From NCBI GenBank assembly GCA_904063045.1, contig CAJFCJ010000019.1:682001-746000 (forward strand): a stretch of DNA of 64,000 nt, read 5' to 3'. Below, piece by piece: positions 1 to 10,151 of this stretch. The position numbers and the translations under genes are program-made. The first letter of the stretch is position 1. Every line of letters starts with the position of its first letter. This DNA comes from Dimorphilus gyrociliatus. Taxonomy: Eukaryota > Annelida > Polychaeta > Dinophilidae. The notes below the pieces were generated by a model, which was not told the DNA's origin, did not search any database, and saw nothing but the letters and a program-made list of their open reading frames with translations.

Positions 1-616
1 CGACTACATATTATTCATTATGGGGTTGGACCAATAACAGAACATGACGTTGAATTAGCAAAGTCGTTCAACGGTAATTAATGATAAAATAAAAAGAAAG
101 GACAAGCACTAAGACTTTAATTTCTTTTTTGTTTCAGGAGTTATTTACGGCTTTAATGTCGATTGTGTTGGTTCTGCTCAATCTTTAGCGAATTCTTCCA
201 AAGTCGATGTTGAACGTCATAATATAATTTACAAGTTACTGGATAATATTCGAGATCGACTTTCGAAAAAGCTCCCTCTAATCGATCGGGAAGAAATAGT
301 TGGCCAAGCCACGGTGCTAGAATTATTTCGTATAAACGAAGGGAAAAAGAAAATTCCGGTTGCCGGAAGTCGATGTACAAAAGGAACTTTACAAAGGAAG
401 CTCAATTTTCGCCTAATAAGGAATGAAGACCTTTTATTAGAAGGACCTGTTCATTCGTTAAGGCACTTTAAAAACGAAGTTGAAAGTATAAAAACGGATG
501 TTGAATGTGGAATCAGGTTTGAAGACTTTTTTATTGAACCTCAGCCTGGCGATGACATTATATGCTATAAAGTTGTACAAGGAGAGCAAAAATTAGATTG
601 GTATTTAGATTTTTAA
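1..616 (+). CDS. MTIF2: Mitochondrial translation initiation factor IF-2, 3' end (partial)
   Basis: C-terminal part of a bacterial-type IF-2 GTPase that recruits formyl-Met-tRNA to the mitochondrial ribosome. Two exons are seen: 1-73 and 138-616, joined through a 64-base GT-AG intron that splits a Gly codon. The first exon carries the hallmark GVGPITEHDVELAKSF of IF-2 domain III. The second continues with GVIYGFNVD, then the domain IV beta-barrel (VGQATVLELFRI, then PVAGSRCTKG) and a terminal RFEDFFIEPQPGDDIICY stretch. The GTP-binding domain and mitochondrial targeting sequence lie left of the window. The gene ends 41 bases from the stop of the convergent kinesin gene. Family assignment is by recalled similarity, not a search; I am confident of it. 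Confidence 0.9.
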
Positions 617-657
617 ATGGAAATATATTTCAATAATTCAGTTTGATAAGTTAGCAA

Positions 658-2871
658 TTATTTTTTAACGACTGATGACCCATTTGTTGTAATACCTCGC
701 GCTTTCTGAGCAAACATTAAGCTGGCCTTCGTTTCGCTGATATTCTCAATATTTGGTGCAACGTTAACAATCAAGGCCGTTTTTGAGTTACCGCCTAAAC
801 ACTCCTTAAGAACAAATGTTAATCTAGAGTTTCTATAGGGAACATGAGAATTTTTCCCTCTTAGTGCATAAATTACATCACCAAGGCAAGTTAAAGAGTA
901 GTTAATGGCAATGGCTTCTCTGATTCGGTCGTTCTCTTTACCCTCCGATTGGGAAGTGAGACGCTCTGAACCAGCAAGATCAACAAGATATAATACACCT
1001 TTCGATGTTAAATTTGAAAATTTGTTCTTTCCTTCAACTGTAATCGTAAGTATTTGATGCGACCTTGACGAAGCTTCGTTCATAAGAGTAGAAGCCACAG
1101 CTCGTTTACTTTTTCCTTTAGTAAATATCTAAAAAAAGATTTCCAGCTAGAATTTCTTTTTAAGTAAGTAGAACTGCAAGAAAGTTATTAACCTCATTAA
1201 TATCATCTACCGTGGTCACTTTTATGATTGTCATGTCAGGTAAATAGACGCCATCTTCCGGATCATACTTTGCGGTCAGTAACACAGTCTTGTCTGACAG
1301 TAAATCTCTTACTCTATCATTATAGATTTCAAATGCAGATACCGTTAATTGGTATGTCCAATCTGATTGTCTCTCTTTAATTTCTTTTAATAATTTACTT
1401 AGGGATCTCGTACTTAGACCAGGATCTTCCGTAGGTCCGTCCATCGTAAAAGTCTTTCCAGCTGATGTTTGTCCATAAGCCATAATACAGACATTTTGAC
1501 CATCAACGCAGGATATTATTAGCGGTTGTATTTCGTTAAAGATTTCCTCCTGGGATGAATTTGGATTAAATACTCTATCTAAATCAAACTTTGACAACGA
1601 ATCTCCCTTTTTAACCTTGTTTTTTTAAAAAAGAAACATGTTATCTTATATTGATCGTAAGGGAATTATAGATTACTATAATTTGAGTATCATCATGAGG
1701 ATTTGACTGTACACAAATTGTACCCGATTCTCTCTTTTCCTTTGCTAATTGCGGTCGAATTCTGCAATAAACTCGTATTCTGCCCTTAAGATCAATTATT
1801 TCGTTGTAATATCTCTTTCGTCGAGCTATCTCAGCCTGATAATCCTTTAAAAGTGTGTTATAGTTTCTGTTATTTCTAATCTCATTTAGTTCCTATAAAA
1901 ACCAATATATCTTGAGTAATTACATGCCGACGCATATTTTTAATAAACTTACTATTTTTAATCTATTCGCCTCCTCCTTTAATTGCATAGTTTCATTAGT
2001 GTTTTTCAATGAATTTTCTCTAGTTCTATGAATATTCTCTAATTCTACTTTACAATTGTCAATCTCATTTTCATATTTCCTACAATTTTTTATTAATATA
2101 TCATTTTCTTCTTTTAGTTTAGCTATTGTTGCTAAAAGTTCAATATTTTCCTCTCGATTTGCTCCTATTGCATTGATTAAATTTTTATCCTTTTCACCGA
2201 AATAATTCAATTGACCTTGGACGAATTTCTTATTGTCGTTCATAAATTTCATGGACAATTGTAACTGATTGATCAAAGAATCTTTTTCATCAAGTAACTG
2301 AGAGAATATGACAGTCTCTTTCTTTAATAAATTATATTGTTCTATTTGATTTTTATGAAATTCTTCACCAGATTTCTTAACAATCTCCATGTTTAAGAAG
2401 GATTTTTTCTTTAGATCGTAAATATCTATAAATAGATGGATGAGAGGGAAAAAAAGAGAATAAATTGATTTTTTAAAAATCATTTTTACATATTCAGAAG
2501 AGCATACAAAGTCTATTTATATATTTTATACCGTTTTTCAAATCCTTAACGATTTCCACAATGTCTGTTTACGTTTGTTAGAAATAATACCGATTAGCAA
2601 TGATTATAAATATATAGCATATATACAGTCAGTATATACTGTATATATATAACTATTTAAATATAAAACCTGTTTTTCCTTTATCCAAGCTATTGGATTC
2701 TAATTTATAAGTTTTCTCATTTTTCCGCTCAACCGATTGATCCATTAAAAAATCTGATGGTTCTGGATCAACTCTACTAGATCCATCATCTGAAATATCT
2801 TCTGATTCATAATTATTAAATGGAACGACAGCCCGATCGATTATATTATTCATTAAACTCTTGTGTAACAT
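658..2871 (-). CDS. C-terminal-motor kinesin (kinesin-14, KCBP-like neck)
   Basis: Six exons give a phase-consistent 605-residue protein: 2670-2871, 2532-2564 (a 33-base microexon), 1953-2425, 1677-1892, 1193-1615, 658-1128. The N-terminus is acidic, followed by a coiled coil (roughly residues 70-280), then the neck KGRIRVYCRIRP and the motor. Motor landmarks are AYGQTSAGKTFTMDG (P-loop, with SA replacing the usual GS), NEASSRSH (switch I), VDLAGSER (switch II) and HVPYRNSRLT. A motor at the C-terminus after a coiled coil is typical of minus-end-directed kinesin-14. The RKRYYNEIIDLKGRIRVYCRIRP neck most resembles the calmodulin-binding KCBP / sea-urchin kinesin-C branch, but the protein stops 16 residues after the motor and has no MyTH4/FERM region. 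The first two exons are less certain than the rest. Confidence 0.85.
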
Positions 2872-4047
2872 TTCTATACTTGATTCCCTATTCCAAACTT
2901 TACTTATCCAGTTACCTTATTTAATTCTTATTATTATTTTTATTGTTTTTAATTTTTTGTATTCAATTATTTTCAAACTTAAAAATATTTTTATACAACG
3001 CAATAAATTCAATCTTTACTTTACCCATTTTTAATTGAGGAAGAAGAGTAAAAAGACAGATAAAGAGAGATTGCTTAGAAAGATAAGAAGAGATTTTTTT
3101 TATATATTCTTTTTTTAAACTGTTATATTTTTTTAATTTATTTTAATGATGCAATTCTTATTCCTAGTTTAATTGAATTGGTTTACAACTATGTAAAAGA
3201 AGAGTCCATTGATATTATGGGGAATGGGGAGATTAAAGGAGAGAAGAAAGTCAAGAATAAATAATCGTTAGGTTCATTGAAAGGAGAGATGGTATAGAGT
3301 TTGTTTGTTTGTTAGTACATGGGTTTTTATAGACTACATATAGTTGTAGATCTTATAGAAACAGGAAACATTTTCTTTTTTGAAAAGGATATCTTATTTC
3401 ATAACAACTAAGAAATAATCCCAAATAGAAAGGTATTAGGTAACAACTTTAAACTAATTTCAAGACGCGCATGAAATAATAATGATGAAACCGTAGAAAT
3501 AAAGTGAATGGAGTATAAGTAAATAAAATTAAATAAATAAATAAATAAATCAATATATATATATATACAGTATATATATAAATTAGTAATATAAATAATT
3601 CTGAAATTTTTGAGTGTGTATTCTGTTTTACTTGCAGGTATCTAAATTTTTCGACTAGCTAAGCATTCGCTGACATGTAGCACTTTTTTACTTTAAGAAC
3701 GAAATTATTGAAAAAAAAAACGTATATATATATATATATATATATAAACCTTTAAAACATTACACCAGTATAAATTAGTTGCTTTATTCCTTTTTTATGT
3801 TTTCCTCCGATTTTTTTTTTTTAAGAGTTTGTTTTTTTCCTTCGTAATCTTTTTTTTTTTAAAAACTGTAAAAAAAAATGAAAAAAAAAAATAAAGACAG
3901 TCTGAGCAAAGGACCGTTTAAACCGCGTTTTGCAGTTTTTGCAGTAGAAAAAAATTATGTTTTTTATTTTTTTGTTTGTTTTAAACTTTTCAAAAAGAGT
4001 TTATATTAAATTTTTATTATTTTTTTTTTCTTTGGTTATTTGTGTTT
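2872..4047. other. Intergenic region between kinesin 5' end and PI3K 3' end
   Basis: No coding exon is recognisable. The stretch is AT-rich with A/T homopolymer runs, (AT)n at 3724-3746, a (AAAT)n run near 3530-3550 and a TATACAGTATA-type motif at 3561-3580. It should contain the kinesin promoter and PI3K 3'UTR, but I see no clear signal for either. Confidence 0.5.
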
Positions 4048-7000
4048 TTAATTTGCTAAATTGTGGAAAAGCCAATCCAATTTTGTTGTCCATGAAGCAC
4101 CGTAAGCTTCTTTTAAATGTTTACAGAAGTAGGCTATGGCATCTTTTTCTTCACGGGTTACGGCTAAAGTTTTTTTCAAATATTCCAGATCGTCAATAGA
4201 CTGTAATTCCGGTAATCCACAAGGAATCATGAGCATAAACAATGTGAGAAAAAGATGCGCTTCACGACGGATAATCCTATATAATTCTGTACATAACTTA
4301 AAAAATTTTTGATTGTTTTCATTCTTCAAACTCTTATCTCCTTTGCCGATAACAGCCATAAAGTCTGATGTTAACACAAATGGAACACGTTCTCTTTGAA
4401 TACCGAATTTTTTCTTTCGGTGATCTAAGAAATGGCCAAAGTCTATATGAAAAACCATACCCTTTTCGGTAACCATAATATTATCCGGATGTCTATCACC
4501 TATTCCCAAAATGAATGTAGCTACGCAATAAGCGGCGCACGAATGCTGGAAATTTGCAACGGCTATTTCATAGTCTTCGTCTTTTGTATTCTTTTTACGA
4601 ATCCAGTTGTGAAGGGCGTTATGCTTAACTTGAGCAGCGTCTAATATACCTTTATTTTTTTGAATTTGAGTGACAGTTTTAGCATTTTGAACAACTTCAA
4701 TCCAACCATTATCGCGACCGGTTGAAAGGCAACCATAGGCATTCATTCGACAATCGTAATTATTCTGTTGCCAAATCTTATTCATAATTTGAAGAGCTTG
4801 TAAAGTGAGCATATCTTGCCGGAGATCATCGCCATTTTTAAATATTAAACCGTATTCGAAAGGTGGTGCTTTTTCTCTTATTTTCCAACATAGTCTAACT
4901 GGTCGTTTCTTAGAACCCATCACTTTCGAATCGGTAACTTGTAAATCTTGCAAAAGAACTTCCGGTTTAACCGAGCATCGTATATTTTGCAAAGCTTCAA
5001 TACAATCGTGTTTACTAATTAAATCTTGAGCTATTTTTTGTTGTTCTACTAAATTGCTTGTCTCATCTTTATAACAATTTGTTAAAAATGACAATTTTTC
5101 AACACCCTGCATTTGTTTTCTTAATATTGGAAAAAGTGGACCACAAGTCCGGCAAAATACTTCCAAAATTAAGGTAAAACGTCTTCTACAATCAATATTT
5201 TGATTAATTTCTGATTTTAAATGCCAAAAGAAGGATTGTCCTATAAAAGCGTTTGACAGTGATTTCTCTAAAAGGAATCTTGTTAATGAGTTATCTAAAT
5301 AAGTTTCAGATTTTAACAATTGTACTAATTGAAGTAGATACATTTCCACGTCGTCGTCGCTTAATTGTCTATATAAACACTTAACGGCGAAGTCTCTAAC
5401 TTTTGGGTCTGTGCAAGCTGGCGAAAGAAGTTGTAAGGCAGTGTAAGTATCTAGTGGAGGCCATTGTTCTAATAATTTATAAAATGAAAAAGGTGAATCA
5501 TCTTCATTGTCGCGAGGTTCCCATGGTATAACTCTAACTAGAAGTGGCAGAGATTGTGGGTAGTCTTTTCTTAATTTATTTTTGACACCCCATAAACAAG
5601 TCAATTCTTCGCAGTTCAACTCTGAAGCACTAACGGGGTCTTGGCGTAATATATTATTAATAATGTGATCACTTATTATTGATTCTTTATAAGAAATCGT
5701 TTCGCTTTCGCATTGTTTTTGAAACTCATCATCATTCATATATCTTAGAACACAATCGACTTTGTCGAAGCAAACGATCAATGTAGTCTTCTCTTGTTCA
5801 ACATAATTTTGCTCAACTCCTCTTAACGGATTTAAAGCATCTGAACACCTTGGAGATGTTGGCCACATATGAATTGTAACATCACCTCTTGGAGTTTTTC
5901 CCTCAAAGTCAAATAAATTCATATTTGCCCACGCCACGGCACCATGTCCCTTATTTTTCTTCTGCTGCGTCGTACAAATAGCAAATGCAACCCTGGTTGT
6001 TCTTGGTAAATGACAAACTCCTATATTTGGTATTGTTAGTACTTGCTCCCAATTTGGATCGTTTTTGGCAGTTGTTTGAACAGTTTTTCCTAATTGATCT
6101 TGGCCATTAAAAAGAGCGACTTTAACATAAACTTTACCATCTTGAAGATTAACGTAAGAGCCGCTTCGAATCTGAAAATAAAATAAATAACGAGAAGAGA
6201 TATGTTGAATAAGCTGCCAATTTTATATAACTTACGAGAATAGTTTGAGGTTCTCTATATGACGTCGATAACGTACCGGAAATACGTTCTCTTTGTGTAA
6301 TTTTTCTAAATCTCTCTGTATTAAACTCTTGAGGTTTTTGAATGCGTGAATCTCTTAAAAATAATTCGATTGTTTCCCGAAACTTTATGTAAATAAGAAT
6401 AGAAGTAAAGATAATTGACAAATTCAGTTTCTCTTTAATACTTACAACTTTCTGCTTTACCAAAACAAATTCAGGTTGAATATTCCTTAATAAGCACATT
6501 CTTATATATCTATAATGAGAAATTGTCTTCTCGTGAATTAAATATTCGTCAGATCCAAAAACTTTTAAGACATAATCTTCGTCATTTAATTCCTTTAAAA
6601 AAAATAGATAAAATAGATTATCCCATGGATAATACAGTATATTTATATATATATATACTTTTTTAACTCTTTCTACTTTTTCGCAGCATACTTTAACTAT
6701 TTTAGAAGGAGTATAACGGTCATCAATTTGCTTTGTAAAACTTGAATCTTCAATCCGAAATTTTATGAAAAACTTCATAAATAAATAAAGAAAATAAAAG
6801 TATTATTCTTTCTATTTCAATATATTAAAGAAATATAATTCACCGGTTTAGGAGCGAATATATCTTTAGAAGTTTTATCCAATCTAGCTGGATAGAGAAA
6901 CCTTGTTGTGTTTTCGATATCGAGAAAATTATTATAACGTTTTTTAACAATATCGGAACAAAATTTGAACATATTTAACCGGAAGCAAGATTCTTCTCTC

Positions 7001-7539
7001 TATATTGTTAATAATAATATAATTGATAAGATAAGATTTTATTTTGTTTTAAACTAACAACAATAAAAGAAAGAAAAACACTTACCTTTGGCTGAGCTGT
7101 AAATTCATTAAGAGTTGGACCAACTAAAGTTGATAATTCGGATTGAAAAATTTCTTCACTGTGATCACCTTTACGGTCAACTAATTTAAGAAATGATCGA
7201 AATAATCTGAGATCGCATAAACGACGAGTTTCATCACAAAATTCTTCAACTTTAGCATCTTTCGTAACTGATTGAAAATTATAGCAACTTTTATCGGATA
7301 GATTTTCAAAATTGGGTAATTGTCTAGCTTTTTTCCAAACAGTCGCCTTAATTTTCTCTAAATCATCATCTGTTTTAACGGTAATTGGCATAATGAAAAA
7401 ATTTGGTAATAAAATATCAATGTCGACCTGTTGGGAACAAGACAAATAATATAAAAAAACTTATAGGTATATAGGTATCTATACATACATCCTCCGGCGG
7501 TAAAGCTTGGTCCCAAATCTCGCCTGAAGTCGGCGGCAT
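4048..7539 (-). CDS. Phosphatidylinositol 3-kinase catalytic subunit p110, class IA
   Basis: Complete 1026-residue lipid kinase producing PIP3 downstream of receptor kinases. Seven phase-0 exons: 7489-7539, 7086-7427, 6844-6999, 6659-6772, 6446-6592, 6236-6382, 4048-6171. Domains in order: p85-binding domain (MPPTSGEIWDQ start, then EEFCDETRRLCDLRLF), Ras-binding domain, C2 domain, helical domain (HLKSEINQNIDCRRRF), and the kinase domain with IFKNGDDLRQDMLTLQ, catalytic loop GIGDRHPDNIMV, HIDFGHFLDHRKKKFG (DFG plus basic activation loop) and the C-terminal membrane-facing TTKLDWLFHN. The p85-binding domain makes it class IA; the order and motifs are closest to the alpha isoform of vertebrates, but invertebrates usually have one class IA gene so no isoform symbol is given. 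ACAG at 7555-7558 just upstream of the ATG is a 5'UTR splice acceptor. Confidence 0.96.
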
Positions 7540-7553
7540 TTTGGTGGAATTTG

Positions 7554-8921
7554 TCTGTAAATAATAAAAAAAAAAAAACCGCAATATTTATTCCCGTTAG
7601 ATAGGCCTAGTAAAAATATATAAAAAGAATTGCTTGTACGTTGTAAACAAGTTTGAAGAGAGGAATAAAGTAGTAATTTTTGATGAAATATGAGTACAAT
7701 ATACAAGTATATTCAAAATGAATAACTGATAAATTAGGTATTTACAATTGTTCTATATAATGAAATGTTTGGAATCTGGGCGGGCTCAATATCAGACAAT
7801 ATTTACAATCATTATAAGGAAATCAATTGTCTACTTTTAGATCAATAAAAATGCAATTCGATCTAATTAAAGCATAAGAAAAATTATTGTTATTTTTTTT
7901 TTTTTAAGAAAAAAAAAACAAACATGAAAATCAAAAAAACAATATTTTTTTTTATTTTTTAGTACCAGTTTTAGCCCATACAGTTAGAAAACATTTACTA
8001 ATTCAAACGTTTTTTTTTCCTGCTCTCTTTCTCTCATAGAATATCTGGAAAACTTGGAAGAATTTTTGTTTTTTACTATATTGTTAATAATAGTATCTTA
8101 TTATTATTATAGTTTTCTCCCTGTCTATTGCAGTCTTTATTTTCTCTTTTATTCTATTTATTTATTCATTCTTTCTTTATTTCTTTCCTTCCTTCCTCCC
8201 TCCCTTCCTTCCTTTAGTATTTATTTAAAAAAAAAATAAAAAAGACACACCTTTCCTAATATATATTACAATACATACATCTATAATAAATATAGAATAG
8301 ATTTACCACTTCCTACCTCTGTAATATTTAAAATGTTAACACTTATAGAAAGGACAGCGGAAACGGTTAAAGAGTAGATTATTTACAATTATAGAATAGC
8401 ATTAGTTTAGAATGATAGTTATCAAAATGAGAAATACGACACTATTAATGATTCACTTACACTAGAATAAAAAATTTTTTTTAAAAAATAGAAAATAGAG
8501 ATCGTTGACTTTCAATAGGCTTAAAATTTTATTGGTATTCCCAGAAAATCTTATAGTCTTCTCCATGTAAATTGTACAAGTATGGAAAATAGGTGATCAA
8601 AGCTTCAACAACCACCGAGGAAGTAGAATATACATTTCTTTAGGGTATTTTGATAAATTTTAGATATTATTTCTATACATAGAAGAATTTTGATCATAAA
8701 TATCGAATAGTTTATGATCGCTTTAAACTCGTAGACGAGGCGATTAGCCAATAATAAATTAGCTTAAAATTGAAAAATTCGTAAACAATCGTCCTTCGAC
8801 TTTATCAAATCTACTCATCAAAAATAATCGCAGACAGCACATTGAGACAGCAATTATATTTATATGAAGCTCTCCCTGAGCAATCATTCACAAGAAAACA
8901 GTAAACAGATCAATACTTACG
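7554..8921 (-). other. 5'UTR intron of the PI3K gene
   Basis: On the minus strand a donor CACGTAAGT ends an upstream leader exon at 8921, and a polypyrimidine tract followed by TTATTTACAG ends at 7555, 15 bases before the p110 ATG. The resulting intron of about 1.37 kb is over twenty times longer than the coding introns of this gene. It contains a long CT-rich run (about 8145-8217 on the plus strand) and no convincing exon. Inferred from splice signals only. Confidence 0.6.
8145..8217. repeat. Pyrimidine-rich simple repeat
   Basis: CTTT/CCTT/CCCT units within the PI3K 5'UTR intron. Seen directly. Confidence 0.8.
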
Positions 8922-9045
8922 TGTTTAACGTTCAGCACACTGAAATTTCTCTGCTTCAATCTTAGCTAACATTCACGCACATGCGCAAAGGATCCCAGTT
9001 CGCCCGGACGTTGTAAATAGAGAATAGGAATCTAATTCGCCAATC
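8922..9045. promoter_or_regulatory. Bidirectional promoter, PI3K p110 / MRPL49
   Basis: Only about 125 bases separate the donor of the PI3K leader exon (minus) from the MRPL49 start codon (plus). The stretch is noticeably less AT-rich than its surroundings (ACGCACATGCGCAAAGGATC, GCCCGGACGTTG). I infer a shared divergent promoter; transcription starts are not visible. Confidence 0.5.
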
Positions 9046-9810
9046 ATGATTGTAAGGTCGTGCCGTTTAAATTTAACAGGATTTAAGCCAGTATTTCGTC
9101 GTTTTAGTTCATCTTTTGTAAGTGTTTCCAGTAGATTTTCTACTAATATTCAATAAGCACCCTTGATTTGTTTTCAACCTGTTCAAAGAAAATAATAATA
9201 TTAAGAAAGGCCGAGCGATAATTAGTGTATTCATTTAATAAAAATTCCATTGTAGTTTCCCGAAGAAGAGAAGGCAGGAGATGGATACATTAAATATAAA
9301 GAAAAGAGTGTTTCTGCTCCAGACAGAAGATGGGTGGTAGAGAGTGACCATTGGAAAGAACAAACTAGAAAAGGATTTCCATTAGAGAAACAAGAAACTC
9401 TTCACGAAAATTTTGAAACTTCAAGAAACGAAGCGGAATGGAAAGCTGTACAATCGTTGTTACCTTTAAAAGAAATACCCTTACCTCCTAAGCACAAGTC
9501 GTACCCAACACCTTCAGGATGGGTTCCTCCTTCGTCTACTCTGCCAGATGAAAAATATCACATTAGAAGAACACGTTTTCATCAGTTACCGGTTTATCTT
9601 GAAAGCCGATTAGGAGGTTGGCATCACCTAACCGTAATACGTTACTGCGATGGCGACCTTTGGGCATTGGAAGCTGACCTAAGAGCTGAAATAAATAAAG
9701 TTAAAGGAGAAGAACCACTAACCCAAGTTGACGAAGTTTGCGGTAAAGTTCGATTAAAAGGAGCATTTTTAAAAGAAGTATCTGACTTCTTAATATCCAA
9801 AGGATTTTAG
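9046..9810 (+). CDS. MRPL49: Mitochondrial large ribosomal subunit protein mL49
   Basis: Two exons, 9046-9117 and 9256-9810, encode 208 residues. The first exon gives a basic, Ser/Arg-rich leader (MIVRSCRLNL, then FRRFSSSF) that looks like a mitochondrial targeting peptide. The second carries the mL49/Img2 core: LPVYLESRLGGWHHLTVIRYCDGDLWALEADL and, at the end, GKVRLKGAFLKEVSDFLISKGF, which matches the family's conserved C-terminal beta-hairpin and helix. Only the order of motifs, not an alignment, supports this, but they are distinctive. Confidence 0.9.
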
Positions 9811-10151
9811 AATAGAATTTAAATTTAATACAGATAATTCTTTATTTAAACTTTATCGTTAAATTGCATATTCTTGTCTTGTAAAAGAAAAAAATAACTA
9901 CACTCCTTTGCAATTAGATTTAACCAATGAATATACTATTGACACATCAAAGAGCAAATGAAAAACTGTCACAAAACTAGAATCTAACCTCATTCTAAAC
10001 TAAACATGTGTTTTGACAAATTACAACAAAAACGAACTTCAGATGGCGACACCTGCAAGAAAGACAGACATAAAGGAATTCCAATTACGCAAATAAAAAT
10101 ATAGAGGTCGGGATATACCTGAATCAAACTTTACCTGTAGTTAACCTGATA
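9811..10151. other. Intergenic, MRPL49 to CUB/MAM receptor
   Basis: About 340 bases with no coding signal. It must hold the MRPL49 3'UTR and the promoter of the downstream receptor gene on the same strand. No distinct element is visible. Confidence 0.5.

Noticed and set aside
8054-8239. Open frame with leucine/phenylalanine-rich product
   Set aside because: It is produced by a pyrimidine-rich simple repeat inside the PI3K 5'UTR intron.
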